Positions 33,965 through 36,605 of a stretch of DNA of 36,605 bases are shown here, one piece after another. Position 1 is the stretch's first letter. Every line of letters starts with the position of its first letter. The position numbers and the translations under genes were made by a program. This stretch comes from CAYMTN01 sp964393335 (GTDB taxonomy: Bacteria > Chloroflexota > Anaerolineae > Aggregatilineales > Aggregatilineaceae): contig CAYMTN010000025.1 of NCBI GenBank assembly GCA_964393335.1, positions 1 through 36,605 of the forward strand. Reading direction: 5' to 3'. The notes beneath the pieces were generated by a model. The model did no database searches. It saw only the letters and a list, made by a program, of their open reading frames with translations, and had not been told where the DNA came from.

Positions 33965-36416
33965 CTGAGCTTGCCTCCTCAATCCGCTGTTCCGCTGCCG
34001 TAACCAGATCGCCGATCGCGCTGTCGTCAGGCGCGTAGCTGCGGGCGCGCCGGTACGCGGCCAGGGCCAGATCGTAATTACGCTCCTGCTCGTACAAGCG
34101 CCCCAGCCGGACATAGTATCCAGCCGGATCAGACAGCGTCTCTGCCATCAGATCAGCCGGTTTCAGCCGGTAGCTGTTTTGCTCAATCGAACTGAACCAT
34201 ATGTGCCCGGTCGCCGAAGCATCATCCGAAGACACAAATAGAGCCAGCGTTATCAGACGAAAATCGGCAGCGACGCCGCGATACGTGACATACTCGAACG
34301 ACGGCGGTTTCCAGCCAGCCTGGGCGTAGGCGGCCTGCAGATCAATCGTTTCACGGCTCCACTTATCCACTGGAATTGCACGCTCAATGACATAATGCCG
34401 GGGGCCATCAGCACCGGCGCGATCATTTGCCCCAAACAAGAAGGTGAGCCGGTGCTCTCCGTCGATGATGTCAACCCCACGCTGGACTCCGGACGCCCTG
34501 TCGAGGTACACCCACACGCTAAACGGTTCCCTGGGGAACGGCACTGCCGTCGTAAGCGCCACGCGGCTGCCAAGACCAAACGAATTATCCAAAGCCAGCG
34601 CCAGGGCCCTGCGATCCTGCTGGCGTGTGAGCGAGATGGAACCTGCCCCAAACGGGTCAACATGCAAATTCCAGAAGATCGGCTCGCTGGCAAAGGCGTC
34701 CCAATACAGAAAATCCGGGTTCGGGATCGCATCCGGCCACAGGAACGTCTGATCCGGCCCAATGGTCGCAACTGCGCGGAGCGCCTGGTCGCCGCCTGCG
34801 TCCGTGAGAACGATCTGGCCCGGATCATGGGCCACAAACCCCGGCTGCCCATTACTCGAAATCCGGAAAAGACCGGACTCGCCTGAAGCCAGGGAACCCG
34901 GACCACTTTCGATGAACCAGGGCAGCGGATTACCTGCGGTATCCCGGTGCTGCACCATGAAACGAGGCACGAGTAAATGGCTGCTGTTATTCGTAACCTG
35001 AACCGTCAAGCGCATCACGGCTCCATCGACGGTCATATAGGGCGGGATCACCTCCATCGAAACCGGCGAAGGGCGTGCCAGCAGCACCCCAGCGACCACC
35101 AGCATACCGCCGGTCAGCCCGGCTACCTGGAGAGTCGGCTTCCACGAGACGTGCTCGGATGGGGGCGTGTCATCAGGCTGGTGGCAAAGTAACGCGAGTG
35201 CCGGAAAAGTCCAGTAAACCCAATAGCCGATGAGCGTTCGGGGCGAAAACCACATGACCAGCGCCGGGGCAAGAAGACCGGCATCACATAGATCGTCGTA
35301 ATGCCGCCAATAAACGAACGTCAACAGTCCCCAAACCACCAGGGTCACCAGTGAAAAATAGGAACGGGGGAGGGAAAGATAACCAAACTGAACCAGGCCC
35401 GACGGGCTACCCTGGCTAAGCAGCACCAGATTGGATTGAAGCGGACTCATGATACCTTTGTACCATACCCCCAGGCCGCGTACCATGAACGGCAGGTTCG
35501 CCATCAGAAAAATCCCGGCGCTGACGAGCACAAACCGCCCAATTTCCCGGACGGCGGCCAGCGGCTTACTTTCAAGAGACGATCTGCTGCGGGGAGCGTA
35601 ATCTTTCCACAAACGAACCAGCAGAAACGGAGCCAACAGCCAGACATTCTGTTTGTAAGCGGCGGCCAGCCCATAAAACACCGCCCGCGCATAAGGTTTG
35701 CGCCATGCCAGGACCATACACGTGAGCAACAGCGCCCAGACGATGTCAATGCCGCCTAACAACGCAATGGTGGTGAAATTAGTTCCCACCACCAGCGGGA
35801 ACAAAATCAGGGGTTGGAGCGCGCGGGGTGCTCCGAGGAACAGCACCACCAGCGCCAGAATTTCGGCAGTGAGCACCAGCAGAAACGCGCCCGGCAGTCC
35901 AACCATCTGAAACGGGATCGCCAGCAGAAAACTTAGCGCCGGGTAGGGATAACGGCCCGCCGTCGATCCATCTAGTGTTGAGGTGAGCGAAGCCCGGTCA
36001 GTCCGGTAGACATCATACACCGCCGAAAAATCCCAGTCATACGGATTATCCCCATGCCGGGCTATATCGGCGGCCATTTCCAGGTAAAGCCCGGAGTCGA
36101 TACGGACATAAGCTGGACGCGGCGAATTCTTCACCCACACGACAGCGCTGATCACGACTTCGGCTACCAGCGAAACGAGGATAAGCCAGCGCAGCGTCCA
36201 CAGCGAGCGGCGCAGCCCAGCCGCCAGTATCAGTGCGAGTCCTCCTGCTCCGGCAGCGATCATCAAAAAAACCAACCCGCGCGATTCCGGCAGCAAGCCC
36301 GACGCGCCGCCACGGAGCGCCGCCACGACCAACCAACCGCCTGCACACAACAGGCCGATTCGCAGCAAAACAGCCTCGTTTAACTTGAACCCGGACGAAC
36401 TGGAGCGAACCGACAT
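33954..36416 (-). CDS. GT87/GT-C-like membrane protein with beta-rich soluble region and TPR end (paralogue)
   Basis: The 820-residue protein has the same plan as its downstream neighbour: a membrane domain of roughly a dozen helices (residues 14-450), the outer-loop motifs YVRIDSGLYLEMA and HGDNPYDWDF (Asp plus Asn-Pro-Tyr), a soluble beta-rich part (about 460-760) and one TPR-like helix pair (YVRLGRLYEQERNYDLALAAYRRA). It differs in having fewer TPRs. Shared soluble motifs include NPDFLYWD versus NPDYRYWP and LTDAGGDQALRAV versus VSDAGGDYTLRAV, showing a common origin. ATG at 36416 is preceded by AGGA. The two genes overlap by 11 bases and should be co-translated, perhaps forming a heteromeric complex. 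Function is inferred only from the GT-C-like fold pattern. Confidence 0.75.
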   Translation of the reverse strand: MSVRSSSSGFKLNEAVLLRIGLLCAGGWLVVAALRGGASGLLPESRGLVFLMIAAGAGGLALILAAGLRRSLWTLRWLILVSLVAEVVISAVVWVKNSPRPAYVRIDSGLYLEMAADIARHGDNPYDWDFSAVYDVYRTDRASLTSTLDGSTAGRYPYPALSFLLAIPFQMVGLPGAFLLVLTAEILALVVLFLGAPRALQPLILFPLVVGTNFTTIALLGGIDIVWALLLTCMVLAWRKPYARAVFYGLAAAYKQNVWLLAPFLLVRLWKDYAPRSRSSLESKPLAAVREIGRFVLVSAGIFLMANLPFMVRGLGVWYKGIMSPLQSNLVLLSQGSPSGLVQFGYLSLPRSYFSLVTLVVWGLLTFVYWRHYDDLCDAGLLAPALVMWFSPRTLIGYWVYWTFPALALLCHQPDDTPPSEHVSWKPTLQVAGLTGGMLVVAGVLLARPSPVSMEVIPPYMTVDGAVMRLTVQVTNNSSHLLVPRFMVQHRDTAGNPLPWFIESGPGSLASGESGLFRISSNGQPGFVAHDPGQIVLTDAGGDQALRAVATIGPDQTFLWPDAIPNPDFLYWDAFASEPIFWNLHVDPFGAGSISLTRQQDRRALALALDNSFGLGSRVALTTAVPFPREPFSVWVYLDRASGVQRGVDIIDGEHRLTFLFGANDRAGADGPRHYVIERAIPVDKWSRETIDLQAAYAQAGWKPPSFEYVTYRGVAADFRLITLALFVSSDDASATGHIWFSSIEQNSYRLKPADLMAETLSDPAGYYVRLGRLYEQERNYDLALAAYRRARSYAPDDSAIGDLVTAAEQRIEEASSVGR

Positions 36417-36501
36417 GTTATTCCTGCACGATCAAGGCGATGGGACAGAGTCTGTGAATTGGAGGTTCCTGTTGGACGTGATTTTTCAGAACTTCAGACT
36501 A

Positions 36502-36531
36502 TTATTATCGTGAGAAGGTCCAAAAAGACAA
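36502..36531 (-). promoter_or_regulatory. Putative promoter of the GT-C/TPR gene pair
   Basis: On the minus strand TTGTCT (36531-36526) is followed after 18 bases by TAATAA (36507-36502). The leader to the ATG at 36416 is then about 80 bases. Confidence 0.45.
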
Positions 36532-36553
36532 GAACTTTTACTCAGAGATAAAG

Positions 36554-36572
36554 CCACTACCTCTGGTAGTGG
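36554..36572. repeat. Perfect inverted repeat upstream of the GT-C/TPR genes
   Basis: ccactacc (36554-36561) and ggtagtgg (36565-36572) are perfect 8-bp arms around tct. No T run follows on the plus strand, so it is not a standard terminator. It lies about 20 bases upstream of the candidate -35 box and could be a regulator site or the end of a structure belonging to sequence outside the window. Confidence 0.6.
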
Positions 36573-36605
36573 TACAGTTAATCGGTTCTACCGGTACATT
36601 CATAT

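Overview
The window looks like a chromosomal segment from a free-living, plant-polysaccharide-degrading bacterium. GC content is roughly 55-60% by eye. The gene set (pectin and rhamnose catabolism, a tungsten-type aldehyde oxidoreductase, large multi-PAS histidine kinases with Rcp1-type response regulators, GT-C/TPR membrane proteins) would suit a Chloroflexota (Anaerolineae-like) genome. That placement is inference from gene content; no rRNA, tRNA or other phylogenetic marker is present. No CRISPR array, insertion sequence, prophage or tRNA was seen.

Region 1 (1-8912) handles pectin/rhamnogalacturonan. It opens with the 3' end of a gene for carbohydrate-binding modules, joined through a run of nine A to a DUF5060/GH5-like glycoside hydrolase. 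The two are probably one gene with a frame break. A minus-strand operon kduI-kduD-GH105 (unsaturated galacturonyl hydrolase plus the two enzymes leading to 2-keto-3-deoxygluconate) is divergent from a plus-strand operon LacI regulator - Gfo/Idh/MocA oxidoreductase - alpha/beta hydrolase. Each divergent promoter has a near-identical 16-bp palindrome just after its -10 box, a clear regulatory switch.

Region 2 (8931-13066) holds an AEC-family permease and an operon of a split ThrE-type exporter (YjjP/YjjB-like) with an amidase.

Region 3 (13067-21617) is a signalling cluster: a membrane Cache-HAMP-multi-PAS histidine kinase, two tandem CheY/Rcp1-like response regulators, and a REC-PAS-GAF histidine kinase. 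A perfect 19-bp tandem duplication shifts the reading frame of the last gene and removes its ATP-lid G2 box.

Region 4 (21676-30824, minus strand) is a compact seven-gene operon, rhaB - tungsten AOR - class II aldolase - MoaD-like protein - rhaA - tandem class II aldolase - larA, preceded by a DeoR-family regulator. The genes spell out a route from L-rhamnose to L-rhamnulose, rhamnulose-1-phosphate, DHAP plus L-lactaldehyde, then (via ferredoxin-linked AOR) L-lactate and (via a LarA racemase) D-lactate. Together with region 1 the window would let the cell consume both sugars of the rhamnogalacturonan-I backbone. AOR plus its own MoaD and a lactate racemase, in place of the usual lactaldehyde dehydrogenase/reductase, is the most unusual feature here.

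Region 5 (31199-36605, minus strand) has two overlapping paralogous genes for large membrane proteins that combine a GT87/GT-C-like membrane domain, a long beta-rich soluble region and C-terminal TPR repeats.
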